A DNA stretch of 64,000 nt from Diplonema japonicum. Its lineage: Eukaryota; Euglenozoa; Diplonemea; Diplonemida; Diplonemidae. The DNA is taken from assembly GCA_964019335.1 (NCBI GenBank), contig OZ025669.1, positions 531,001-595,000 of the forward strand, in the 5' to 3' direction. This document shows positions 9,844 through 18,513 of the stretch, in pieces; positions within the stretch are counted from its first letter, which is position 1, and each line of letters starts with the position of its first letter. The position numbers and the translations under genes were made by a program. Under the pieces are notes generated by a model. It saw only the letters and a list, made by a program, of their open reading frames with translations. It was not told the DNA's origin and ran no database searches.

Positions 9844-10159
9844 CTCCTCCATTTTTTCTCTTTGTTCTTCTTTAGGGGGTAGTGTGTGGGTGGGTGGGTA
9901 GGGGTGTTTTTTTGTTTCTCTTCCTTTGTTCTCGTTACCCCACCCCCCACCTTTTTTTCTCTTTGTGGTTCCTTCTATTCGATCCCTCCTCACAGTTACT
10001 TACTTTACTGTTCTTTAAAAAAAAAAGGCGTTGTAAAAGGAAATATCCCACTCGAGGACTGCCCTTTAAAAAAAAAAAGAAAAGAAAAAAAAAACCTGAG
10101 GGAAAAAAAGAAAAAGGGGAAAAAAAGAAAAAAAGAAAAAAATCATCATCTTTTAGAAA
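9665..10159. other. Homopolymer-rich intergenic region
   Basis: Dominated by T-runs (37 nt near 9808-9843 and 29 nt near 9686-9713) and A/G-rich stretches. No coding signal beyond chance Phe- and Lys-rich frames. Confidence 0.6.
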
Positions 10160-12270
10160 TCAGTTGCAATCGAGCAGCGTTCGGACATTGTCAGGCGTGT
10201 GTTGGAGCATTTTACGAGGGTTTTGATACCCGTTGGCCGGATCCATCATTGCCTCGTATACCTGTTTTTTTTTGTTTTTTTTTTTTTTAAATCCCCCCCA
10301 TCTTCATCCCCTCACACCTTCGCGTAAGCATCACAGATAGCTTTTATAGTTCTGGTGCTGATCATATCCCTCACTCTCATAGCCAGAACCTTCCCACTTA
10401 AAGGCAGCGGAGCAGAACCAAGCGTATACATGTACTTGTAGAAAGCCTGAATAGCCTCTTCCATGGCATGAGGTGATGTGGTGGCAAAAGACGACAAAGG
10501 CTCGGAGGTGGTGGTGGTAGTTGTAATTTTTCTGAGGATGTCAGAGAGGCCGGACTGGCGGAGTAGCGTGTCGGACTGGATAGAGACGAGAGTGGCAATT
10601 TGAGAGTTGAAGGTTTCACTGATTTTAACGGCTTTCTTGCGAGTGAAGGTGTGGTCCCCGAATGTGGACAGAATGACGTGCAGGCAGTTGATCGACAGCA
10701 CAAGCTGCTGCTGCGCATCTATCTCGTCGACTTTTTCAATCAGCGTCAGAAGGGGGTCCACAATGCCAGACAGCACAGCAGCAAACTCCTTCTCCCTGTC
10801 CTCAGGCGGGATCAACGACTCAGCCAGCGTGTCCATCATCATCTTCAGCTTACTCAACGCCTCGTGTATGATAGGCGGTGGGGTCAGTTCCTTTGTAATA
10901 TGTAGCGGTGTTGCAAGCAGCTTGTCACTCATCACCTTCAACATGTCGATGAACTGCTTCAACGCCTGCAGTTTCAAATCGGTCAGCAGTACCGACAACG
11001 CAGCATTGGTCCCCAGAAGAGGAGGTATCATGTTGCAGTAGAACTCCAGCACGCTCTCCAGCCTGAAGTACACCACAAGGTTTGCCGACATGCCCGACGG
11101 GGTGTTCTTCAACACTTCCGTGATGCGTGGTCCGAGCTGCTTCACCAACCCTTCAAAGGTTTGATCTAGAAGGTCTGCTTTGCTGATTTCCAACACAACA
11201 TCAGGTGCGACGCCTGTCAGCGGGACATGCTTCGTGCTCGTTGTTGTGGTTGTGAAGAAGTTGTTGATCAGATCGTTTTCCTCTGCGACGGCTTGATGCA
11301 CCCATGCTAGCATGTCGCCCACGTACCTCAAGGGGTCATGGGCGTGAGCATCGATGGGTCTGTTTGACCCCCCGCCGCCTCTTGTCATCGTTGTGAAGAA
11401 TTTCCTCGCCAAGGCTTGTTTCCTCACAGCCGCGATTTCCTTCACGCACCCGCACCACAACGGGCCCCTCTCACGCAGGGTGTTCAGTGCACGGATGAAC
11501 AGTGTCGGGACCTCTGGCACATCTTGCGACATAACGTCGTTCACGTTCACATGGATCCACTTGTTGAGCTTTTCGTATCCTTGCGACTGTTGCAGATACG
11601 TCATCTCCATGACCTCAACACCTGCCTGTTGATGCTGTGCCGTCAGGAGGTCCGAGCAGTGGTTGTGTATATCCTTCACCTTCTCCAAAACGGTGAAGAA
11701 CTGCGGCGTGACATCTCCCCGCAGCACCTGTTTCTCCTCGGGCGTCAGATGGAACCTGTCGAGGAACGTCTTCACCTGGTCTTCCTTTGTCTTCGTTGCT
11801 TCCAGTTCCGTCTGCAAAACGGCAATCTGGTCGATCATCTCTTGGCTCTCTACTTTCGTTGTCCTCAACGAAGTCTGCATCACGGAGCAGGACTGTGACA
11901 GGTCGTGCACATCGGATGAGACTCTGTTGAACTGTTCGATCACAGCCCGATACTCGTTCAGGAACATCTCGTGGAGGGCCAATGTTCTTTTTTCTAACGC
12001 ACCGCGTAGGTTTCTCCTCTCCCCGCTGGCCCCCATCTCGCCTTGCTCGTACACGTCTGAGACTGCCTCAAGGCTCGTTCGCATATGATCGTCCATTGGG
12101 ATGTCAAGCACTTTCTTCAGCTTCCTGTTTAGCGTTGTGTTCGGTGCGCTCTGCGACCCCATCACACCCCGTCCCAAGTAGCTCCCACTCACACCCATCG
12201 AGATCCCCGACATCTCCGACCCCTTCCCGGAGGCCACACTAATGTTGCTCGACGCTCGTTGGAGCTCCAT
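10160..12270 (-). CDS. COG6: Conserved oligomeric Golgi complex subunit 6
   Basis: Exons 12270-10318 and 10261-10160 encode 684 residues, close to the ~660 usual for COG6. After a Ser/Gly-rich N-terminus come the family hallmarks: LNRKLKKVLDIP (about residue 45), the helical RRNLRGALEKRTLALHEMFL segment, and FLDRFHLTPEEKQVLRG (about 185-205). The second exon encodes VYEAMMDPANGY...HTPDNVRTLL, which matches the conserved C-terminus of animal COG6 (Y-x-A-V-M-N-P and S-P-Q-Q-V-Q-T-L-L). This fixes the 56-nt intron. COG6 belongs to lobe B of the COG tethering complex, which captures retrograde vesicles at the Golgi and interacts with SNAREs; a Gos28-type SNARE is encoded at 44248. The ATG at 12270 is preferred over an upstream in-frame one in Pro-rich repeat sequence. 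Confidence 0.95.
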
Positions 12271-12367
12271 CTTAATGAAACCCTGTTGCCGGGTTTGAGG
12301 GGAGGGGAGGGGAGGGGTGGGGAGCGACAACAAAAAAGAAGAACAAGGAAAATAAAAGTTCTTATCC

Positions 12368-12470
12368 CCATATCTCTGAAACCAGTCTGGTCAAATCGCT
12401 CGAAGGGGGCAATAGAGGTTGGCTGAGAATCTTTTTTATCACGCAAGAGCCAACCCTTCCGAGGGAGTGC

Positions 12471-12501
<31 letters not shown>

Positions 12502-12614
12502 GAAGAAGAAAAGAAGAATGACTTTGGTTGCTTCATAAACCGCCTGGCGAAAAAGGTTTTCGGGACAGACTTTTGTGGTCAAGGGTTATCAAACGGGTTT
12601 TAGAGATATGAGGC
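12368..12614. repeat. Short inverted-repeat (MITE-like) unit between two genes
   Basis: The left motif (12368-12390, CCATATCTCTGAAACCAG core) reappears inverted at 12589-12614 as AACGGGTTTTAGAGATATGA. The ends therefore pair as imperfect ~22-bp inverted repeats around ~200 bp of non-coding DNA including a 30-nt A-run. A similar core also occurs at about 36516-36530. No target-site duplication was identified with confidence. It may be a small non-autonomous element or a pair of shared 3'/5' signals. Confidence 0.35.
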
Positions 12615-12685
12615 GTTTAAAAAGCATTACTAACTGAAAAAGATTATCCCCCCCCCCCCCCCCCCACCCCATTTAGACCAATTCA

Positions 12686-13609
12686 TTAAACGCAAGCTGG
12701 CATGCATGGTACACGGGCGTTGGTGATGCACTTCATCCTATCTGCGTATAAAGCGGAGGCAGTTTTACCGCCAGCGTCTTTGCGGTCGGGGTCAGCACCT
12801 GCCTCGACGAGGAGTGTGTAGGCTTCATCGTAGCATTGCAGCCCAGCGTAGTGTAAAGGTGTCCGGAGGGACTGGTTGCAAGGGTGGTCGATGCTGGCGT
12901 TGTGTTGAATGAGGAACTTGATGACATGACAATGCCCGCGGAGGGCTGCTTGGTGGAGGGGCGTCTCCTGCTTCTTATTGACTGCATTAGGGTCAGCACC
13001 ATGGGCTAGGAGAATAGTACAAACGCTAACAGAACCGTGCATCGCGGCTAAATGTAAAGCTGTTTGGCCTGAATATTGCTGTGCGTTAACATTTGCTCCT
13101 CTTCCGAGCAGAAACTCTGCTATGTCAGCGTCACAGTAGTCGCAAGCGTGGTGAAGCGCGCTGGACCTATCGGCTGCAGGCTGCATGTTCACATCCACAC
13201 CAATATCGAGGATTTTGACAACAGCGTCAGCACTGCCAAACTTTATCACGTCCTTCATTAAGTCCGGTGACTCAACACCCGCTTGAATAAGGTTGCACAC
13301 CTCTTCCCATCTTCTCCTCGAAATAGCATCGGTGAGGGCACTTTCTGTCGCTTCGATCTTATGGTCTTCCAACCATTTTCTGGCTTCTTTCCTCCTTGAC
13401 AGTGACACGATGACGATGTCGTCCATGGCTATCCCGATGGGGGCCAGCTCCTCCTTGTCCAGGAAGGAGCCTCTGTATTCAATTTCAACGTTACAAAGCT
13501 CGAAGTCGAGCGCGGTGCAGACGGCGTTGTAGATGGCTGCTGGCGAGTCCTCATCGATGGCCACGTTGGTGTATTCTTTCACTCCTTTGACTTGGGCTAA
13601 GATTTCCAT
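12686..13609 (-). CDS. Ankyrin-repeat protein with N-terminal ubiquitin-like domain
   Basis: 307 residues from the ATG at 13609, which follows an A-run on the coding strand. The first ~75 residues look like a ubiquitin-like fold: a beta-rich start, an Ile/Tyr helix, then DKEELAPIGIAMDDIVIVSL, analogous to the 'L...LAxxGIxxGDxVxV' end of ubiquitin-like domains. A linker helix is followed by at least five ankyrin repeats (about 140-295), with consensus pieces such as SSALHHACDYCDADIAEFLL, GQTALHLAAMHGSVSVC and ETPLHQAALRGHCHVIKFL. The last repeat is capped by a short Cys-containing tail. Ankyrin stacks bind proteins; partners are unknown. No membrane segment or signal is visible, so cytosolic or nuclear. 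Confidence 0.85.
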   Translation of the reverse strand: MEILAQVKGVKEYTNVAIDEDSPAAIYNAVCTALDFELCNVEIEYRGSFLDKEELAPIGIAMDDIVIVSLSRRKEARKWLEDHKIEATESALTDAISRRRWEEVCNLIQAGVESPDLMKDVIKFGSADAVVKILDIGVDVNMQPAADRSSALHHACDYCDADIAEFLLGRGANVNAQQYSGQTALHLAAMHGSVSVCTILLAHGADPNAVNKKQETPLHQAALRGHCHVIKFLIQHNASIDHPCNQSLRTPLHYAGLQCYDEAYTLLVEAGADPDRKDAGGKTASALYADRMKCITNARVPCMPACV

Positions 13610-13694
13610 TTTTTTTTTTTGTTCTTGAGACTGTAGTGGGAATGTTTTTTTTTTTTTTTTTTTTTCCAGTAGGGTTGGGGGGGGGAGAAAAAAA

Positions 13695-14459
13695 TTATTG
13701 AGTTGCAGCTTGTCGCACAAACTCTTCTCTCGCCATCCCAGCGCACCGGAGGAATTTCGTTGACTCGGGTGAACAATGTACTACCTCCTCGGCTCTCCAA
13801 TCGTCAGCAGACGCATCGCGATTCTGTACCCCAATATCCAGGGCTTGGCGGTAGCATTTGTACAAATCAATTCGCTCGGAGCTGCACGGGATCTGTTGGA
13901 ATAAATGGAACAATTGGGTGGGGGGAGGGTAACATACTGTCTGCGAGACTCCGAATGAGTTTTCTCTGTACCTCCCTACTGTCTGAATTCTTGAGATCGT
14001 CCCTTCCAGCGGCTCCATGATCTTTTTCACTGATTTAATCTGTAAGTTTTTTTTTTTTTTTTTTTTTTTTCAAAAAAAAAAAAAAAAAAAAAAAAGCCAA
14101 ACCGTTTCTTCCGACATACTGCCGAAGTTCACGCGCGGCTGGCTCCCCACGTCTTTCATGTCTACCGCTGTTGGGAAGGGCGGCAGTTCTGCCTTCCCTT
14201 CGGTCACTATTCTCTCCACAATTTTCTCCTCTCGAATACCAAACATTTTTTGTACCCTCGCCACTAGTCCCCATCCCATGCTCAAAGTAGTTCGTGGGTG
14301 GTCAGTCATGCTCCCTGGAGCAGGCAGTGTACTGGGAAGCCCAGTTGGGAATACCTCTCCTGTTTGGCCTATCCCCATATTAACAAACACTTGACCCAGC
14401 ATGACGTCCCGTCTGTTCTCATGAAGGGCTTGTTTCTCCTCTATTGTTAATTCGGCCAT
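13695..14459 (-). CDS. Twin CX9C (CHCH-type) protein, probably mitochondrial intermembrane space
   Basis: Exons 14459-14103, 14039-13938 and 13892-13695 give 218 residues. The C-terminal third has two exact C-x9-C motifs, CSSERIDLYKC and CSPESTKFLRC, separated by ~29 residues of mostly helical sequence. This is the coiled-coil-helix-coiled-coil-helix signature of proteins trapped in the intermembrane space by Mia40-driven disulphide formation, often respiratory-chain assembly factors or subunits. The N-terminal ~120 residues (ELTIEEKQALHENRRDVMLG onward) have no family I recognise and no obvious presequence, which is normal for Mia40 substrates. Introns of 63 and 45 nt lie at 14040-14102 and 13893-13937; the 45-nt one sits immediately before the first CX9C. 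The start ATG abuts a 15-nt A-run. The spacing between the motifs is longer than in minimal twin-CX9C proteins. Confidence 0.75.
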
Positions 14460-14721
14460 TTTTTTTTTTTTTTTTTATAGACCTCGCGTGCTCGTACCTT
14501 TGACAATATTTCGAGAGGACAGGAGTAATAAGAAAGGGGGGAAAAAAAAAGAAAAGTAACACAAGCATGAGATGGGGATGGGTGTGAATAAAAAAAAAAT
14601 ATAGGAGTGCTCATTATGCCTCCCCTTCTGTTTTTCTTCCTCCTTGTTTTTTCTTCTTTTTTTTTTCATTTTTGTTTCTTTTTAAGTCTTTAAGTGTGAA
14701 AGGGTGGTGAGGAGGGAAGGG

Positions 14722-14756
<35 letters not shown>

Positions 14757-15430
14757 GAGCAGCAATTAAATAATTAAGAAGAAGAAAAAAGAGAGATAAA
14801 AAAATAAAAAAAGGAAAACAAAAAAAACCTGCCCCAAGCTTTTTTTTCTTTCTTTTTTTTTCTTGATTTCTTTTTCACTTTTAGGCACTGGTTTCAAGCC
14901 TACAGGCAATGGAAGAGGGGACTATGCAAATGGCATTTATTTTTTTTCATTTTCTCCTTTACTTCTTATTTTCTTCTTGCAATTTTTTTCCCCTCTTTTT
15001 GGCGGGTTGGGGGGGGGGGGGGGTGAGAAATAATAATAATAAAAAGAAAATACGATCACAGTAACCAAATAAGTTTCGTCCCCCCCCCCCCCCCCCCCCA
15101 CCAAACCGTAGGAGGGGATATTTATTGGACGCCAGGCAACCCACTGGACGATGAACTGCTTACAGATTACCGGGCTGCAGTTTCCTCTCGAAAAAAAAAA
15201 TTGTAAAATGTCAATTAGAAGGCACCTACCCTCTCACAGCATCGTATTCCCCGTTGCAAAGTGGGGGCAAGAAGATACACTAAAAAAAAAAAAAAAAGAG
15301 GGGGTGGCGAGAGGGGGGGAGGGGGTACCTCTTTAAGTGTATTATATTTGACAGGGTTCGATCCCTAAATCTAGTTCATTCTACTGTTCACTTTCCATTT
15401 TTTTTTTTTTTTCCTTCCCCGTTTATCTGC
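14460..15430. other. Low-complexity intergenic region
   Basis: Contains T-runs, a long A-run at about 14721-14748, G- and C-runs at 15010-15022 and 15080-15098, and a short non-repetitive patch at 15130-15280. No supported gene. A GGGTTCGATCCC string near 15354 looks like a tRNA T-loop box but no cloverleaf surrounds it. Confidence 0.55.
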
Positions 15431-17125
15431 CTACGGGTTGCTACGGTAGAAGGCCACCTCGTGTGCGCACACCCTCATGTCGAAGCCAAGCCTGCGGAGG
15501 AAGCCGTGGGTTTCCGTGCACGGGTTGTCGTGGTGGAAGTACAGCTTGAACCCCAGTCGCTTGTGGCCTTCCCAGAAGTTCGCAAGTAGCTTGGCATCGG
15601 GTGTACCACGCATCCCAAAGTGGTGCGACAAGTGGACCTCCCAAATCAGTACCTTCACCTTTGCAATTGTCTCAGGGTGTCTCTGGATCCAGTCGAAGGC
15701 CTCCCACTCGCACCCCTCGCAGTCCACGCGGAGCATGTGGATCTCCTTGTGCCCAAGCTGGTCCATCAGTTCCTGCAGGTGGAACAGCGGCCCACCAACG
15801 TGCCCGTAACTCGTTGCCCTGTGGATCGCATGGGACTCGCCCCTCAGACCCTTGAAGTGGAAGTGGACTCCAGGGTGTCTGTGCCTCGCATGGGATGCCC
15901 TTAGGTTATCCGTGGGGTCAAACCCATGCACCTCTGCGTTCAGCAGTGTGGCAACGTTGTCCTCGAAGTCCCACTCGCCACCAATGCCCACCCCGTACAC
16001 AATGGGCTTGGGGATGTCGCGGAAGTTCTCAATGAAGGTCTGGCAGATGGGAAGGGCAGAGGCTGTGATCCTCCCCTGCAGGGCAAGCGCCACAGCGTTC
16101 GGCACACTGCGCGCCTGGTGGTTGGGGTCGAAGATCTCCCTCGTGGGGCACTGGATCAGGGCAGGCCCCTTGTTACAACAGTGCGACCAGAAGGGAAGGG
16201 GGCGGAAGTAGTTGTCACCGAGAATCCAGGACTCCTTTGCAATATCGGGGCAGGGAATGGCCACGCTAGTATCAGACGAGGTATAAGTGAGCTTCCTTGT
16301 GGTGTTGTAGGTTTGCTTCTCGCTGGGCGTGAGGGTGCTCATGATGTTAGTCCATTCAGCGTTTGTTTCGGGGCTCTCGCAATTACCTGCCTTGAGAACA
16401 CGACCGAACTCCTTGATGGACTCAAGCTGCTCGGGGGTCACGTTGTGCCTCTCGACCTCAGCAGCGAACTGCTCATCAGAGAGCTCACCGGGTCTGGGGC
16501 GGAGGACGTCGGAGTTGTCGATACGGGACCATGTGAACTCGTTGTAGTTGAACCACCTCCTGATACCGGGTTTCATGGCCCAACGGAAGTGGATACCATT
16601 GGGTGTAAGACGGCCGGAGTACCCATTGTAGCAGGCGTGGGTGTTGGGGCGGAACTCCACACTCTGGTCAGGGTTGACGTTGAGGAAGGCGGGCGACCAC
16701 TCGGACCCAATGTCAGTAACCATAATAACACTGTCGCTAAGGGGCGTGATGTATATGTTGTTGTGGTAGTTGCCCTTGAGCGGCATAGTGAGGGAGCTGG
16801 GACTGACGATGGAAGGGACAGGCTTGGCTGTAGGAGGCGACAGCTCAACACCCCTCACCTTGGCGAAGTTCGTAGGAGGTGACTCAGGCACTGAAGCTGC
16901 CACCGCAGGTGTTGATGCCACCACTACAGGGGCTACTGGTATAGCCGGGATCGCAGGTGCACCAGGTACAGGCACTGGAACTGGAATTGGCACTGGGACA
17001 GGAACAGGAACCTGGACCCGAACAGGGACAGGGACAGCTACTTGCACAGGTTTACTTTGTTGTGTGTAGCACCACACGAACATCGCACCCAGCACAACTG
17101 TTAACAGTTTTGTGCGAACGGACAT
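15431..17125 (-). CDS. METTL24-like membrane-anchored methyltransferase, copy 1
   Basis: 564 residues, single exon. An N-terminal anchor (about 7-21) is followed by a stalk of Val-Pro dipeptide repeats (about 28-55) and a Ser/Pro/Ala linker, a typical type II Golgi layout. A middle region (about 100-300) contains FRPNTHACYNGYSGRL. The C-terminal ~250 residues are a class I SAM methyltransferase of the FkbM/METTL24 kind: motif I-like VYGVGIGGEWDFEDN with acidic HGFDPTD, then LRVDCEGCEWEAFDW at about residue 470, and a conserved C-terminal H-D-N-P-C segment. The substrate is unknown; family precedent suggests sugar or peptide O-methylation. It forms a tandem pair with the gene at 18514-20136. 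Catalytic halves are almost identical at the DNA level but the anchors differ. Confidence 0.85.
   Translation of the reverse strand: MSVRTKLLTVVLGAMFVWCYTQQSKPVQVAVPVPVRVQVPVPVPVPIPVPVPVPGAPAIPAIPVAPVVVASTPAVAASVPESPPTNFAKVRGVELSPPTAKPVPSIVSPSSLTMPLKGNYHNNIYITPLSDSVIMVTDIGSEWSPAFLNVNPDQSVEFRPNTHACYNGYSGRLTPNGIHFRWAMKPGIRRWFNYNEFTWSRIDNSDVLRPRPGELSDEQFAAEVERHNVTPEQLESIKEFGRVLKAGNCESPETNAEWTNIMSTLTPSEKQTYNTTRKLTYTSSDTSVAIPCPDIAKESWILGDNYFRPLPFWSHCCNKGPALIQCPTREIFDPNHQARSVPNAVALALQGRITASALPICQTFIENFRDIPKPIVYGVGIGGEWDFEDNVATLLNAEVHGFDPTDNLRASHARHRHPGVHFHFKGLRGESHAIHRATSYGHVGGPLFHLQELMDQLGHKEIHMLRVDCEGCEWEAFDWIQRHPETIAKVKVLIWEVHLSHHFGMRGTPDAKLLANFWEGHKRLGFKLYFHHDNPCTETHGFLRRLGFDMRVCAHEVAFYRSNP
15561..16166. 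repeat. Near-identical block shared with 18641-19246 (copy A)
   Basis: About 606 bp inside the catalytic half of methyltransferase 1 match 18641-19246 at a constant offset of 3080 bp. By eye I see two mismatches (15605 and about 15887). Identity falls off on both sides, which fits gene conversion better than simple recent duplication. Confidence 0.9.
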
Positions 17126-17890
17126 CTTTTTATTTTAATTCCTGTAAACCGGTTTCAAAAAAAAAAACCCCCCCCCAGAAGAAAAAAACAAATAACGCAC
17201 AACAAAAAATAGGAGAGAAAAAGAAGGGGATACACCCACCAACGGAAGCATAAGAAGAAGAAAACTATAAAAAGGATATAAAAGGGGCCAACCAAAAGAG
17301 AAAAAAAACCCCCCCCCAACAAATAAAGTTGGTGACCACAAAGCTGATAGAATGGGGGGAGCAACTAGCATTCCCCCCTTTCTTTTTCATCTTCGTGGAT
17401 AGAAACATTGAATTGTACATAGGCAACCTTGCAGGAGAAAGAGGAGAAGAAGAAGAAAGGAAATCGTTTTACGTACGCTTATGGCGTCTGTACTTTTTAT
17501 TTTGTTTTCTTTTTCTTTTTTTTTTTTTTTTTTTTCCCATTGCACTGTACTATTGTTGTTTGCAAAAGGTTTTTACACGGATCCTTCTTTCGAGAAAGGT
17601 AAGGAGAGGATTCATTCTTCGGAACAATACGCACATGAATATTCTTTCTTCTTACGTCTATTCTTTCTCCCTTTCCTTTTCTTTCCCCCCCCCCATCTTT
17701 TTACAAGTTGTCTATTCTTATAATTTTTCTTTACATTCAGCAGTCCCCCTCTCCCCCCCTTCTTTTTTCGTAAATAAATCTTTCTTCACAAACACTAAGT
17801 TATTTCGTTCAGGTAACTTTTCTTTCTTTTTTTTTTTTTTCTCTTCTCTTTTTTTTATGTATGTTTTTTGTTATTCCCCATAGGCCACAG
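17126..17890. other. A/T-homopolymer intergenic region
   Basis: Interleaved A-, T- and C-runs plus mixed sequence at about 17330-17480 and 17560-17660. Only chance Phe- and Lys-rich frames. No gene supported. Confidence 0.5.
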
Positions 17891-18402
17891 TCATCTAGAG
17901 TCAAAAAAGGCGATTGTCAAAGTAGAAAAAAAGATGTCTTTGAGGGAACCTGTTCCTCTAGGATAGGGTGGGTGATCTTCGGGGATGCGAAGACCGGTCG
18001 AGTAGAGTACCCAGTGATGGGATGGCTGTGGATGTCCGAGTCCGTTGATTCCGTGTATCTGGGTGCAGGTCGGCCAGCTCCTGTGTTTTTGCACCAGCCA
18101 CTTGCGGTCGACGTGGAGGGGGCCGCGGATCTTCTCAAAAAAAAAAAGAAAAAGAAAAAACGGTGTTGTTTAAGTTCATTGCTAAGGAACCTGTTGGGTC
18201 CTTGCAGGGTGTACCCGTTCTCAGGGGAGCACTGCACTGGGAGGCGAAGCAAGCTGCGTGGCCTGACTTAAAAGCACATCCTTCGCAGTGAAGGTTAGTC
18301 TCCTGGTTTGCTCAAGAGCTTCCAAAAAAGAAAACCAGAAAAGACTACAACCTACCGTGGCTCCCGATGACTGTGGCATATGATTATCTTCAGTTTAAAA
18401 TA
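17891..18402 (-). CDS. Possible small spliced gene or gene relic
   Basis: Between the two methyltransferases lies ~450 bp of non-repetitive, GC-balanced DNA. On the minus strand an ATG at about 18402 starts MPQSSGAT, followed by a GTAGGT donor and an acceptor (ACCAG) near 18303. The next exon is Cys-rich (ETNLHCEGCAFKSGHAACF). A T-rich tract at about 18136-18160 could be a second intron, after which KIRGPLHVDRKWLVQKH... stays open to TGA at 17891. The frame is consistent across both putative introns, but the product matches nothing I know. It may be a decayed copy of something else. Low confidence. Confidence 0.3.
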
Positions 18403-18513
18403 ATAAAAAAAAAATCTATGTTTTGGTAAAGGTAAGGTTGATTCAAGCAGTTACCAGATTCCCCTGAGTACGGTGCTCTCAGAACACGCAGATGACGAGC
18501 ACCCTAACACGCA

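Noticed and set aside
9363-9950. Lys-rich minus-strand frame upstream of the BTB gene
   Set aside because: Translation of homopolymers overlapping the real gene in another frame.
13893-13937. In-frame peptide GTATGT...CAACAG as coding sequence in the CX9C gene
   Set aside because: It has canonical donor and acceptor sites, and its removal leaves a clean helix before the first CX9C, so it is better read as a 45-nt intron.
15354-15366. GGTTCGATCCC, a tRNA T-loop/B-box-like string
   Set aside because: No acceptor stem, D-arm or anticodon arm can be folded around it on either strand.
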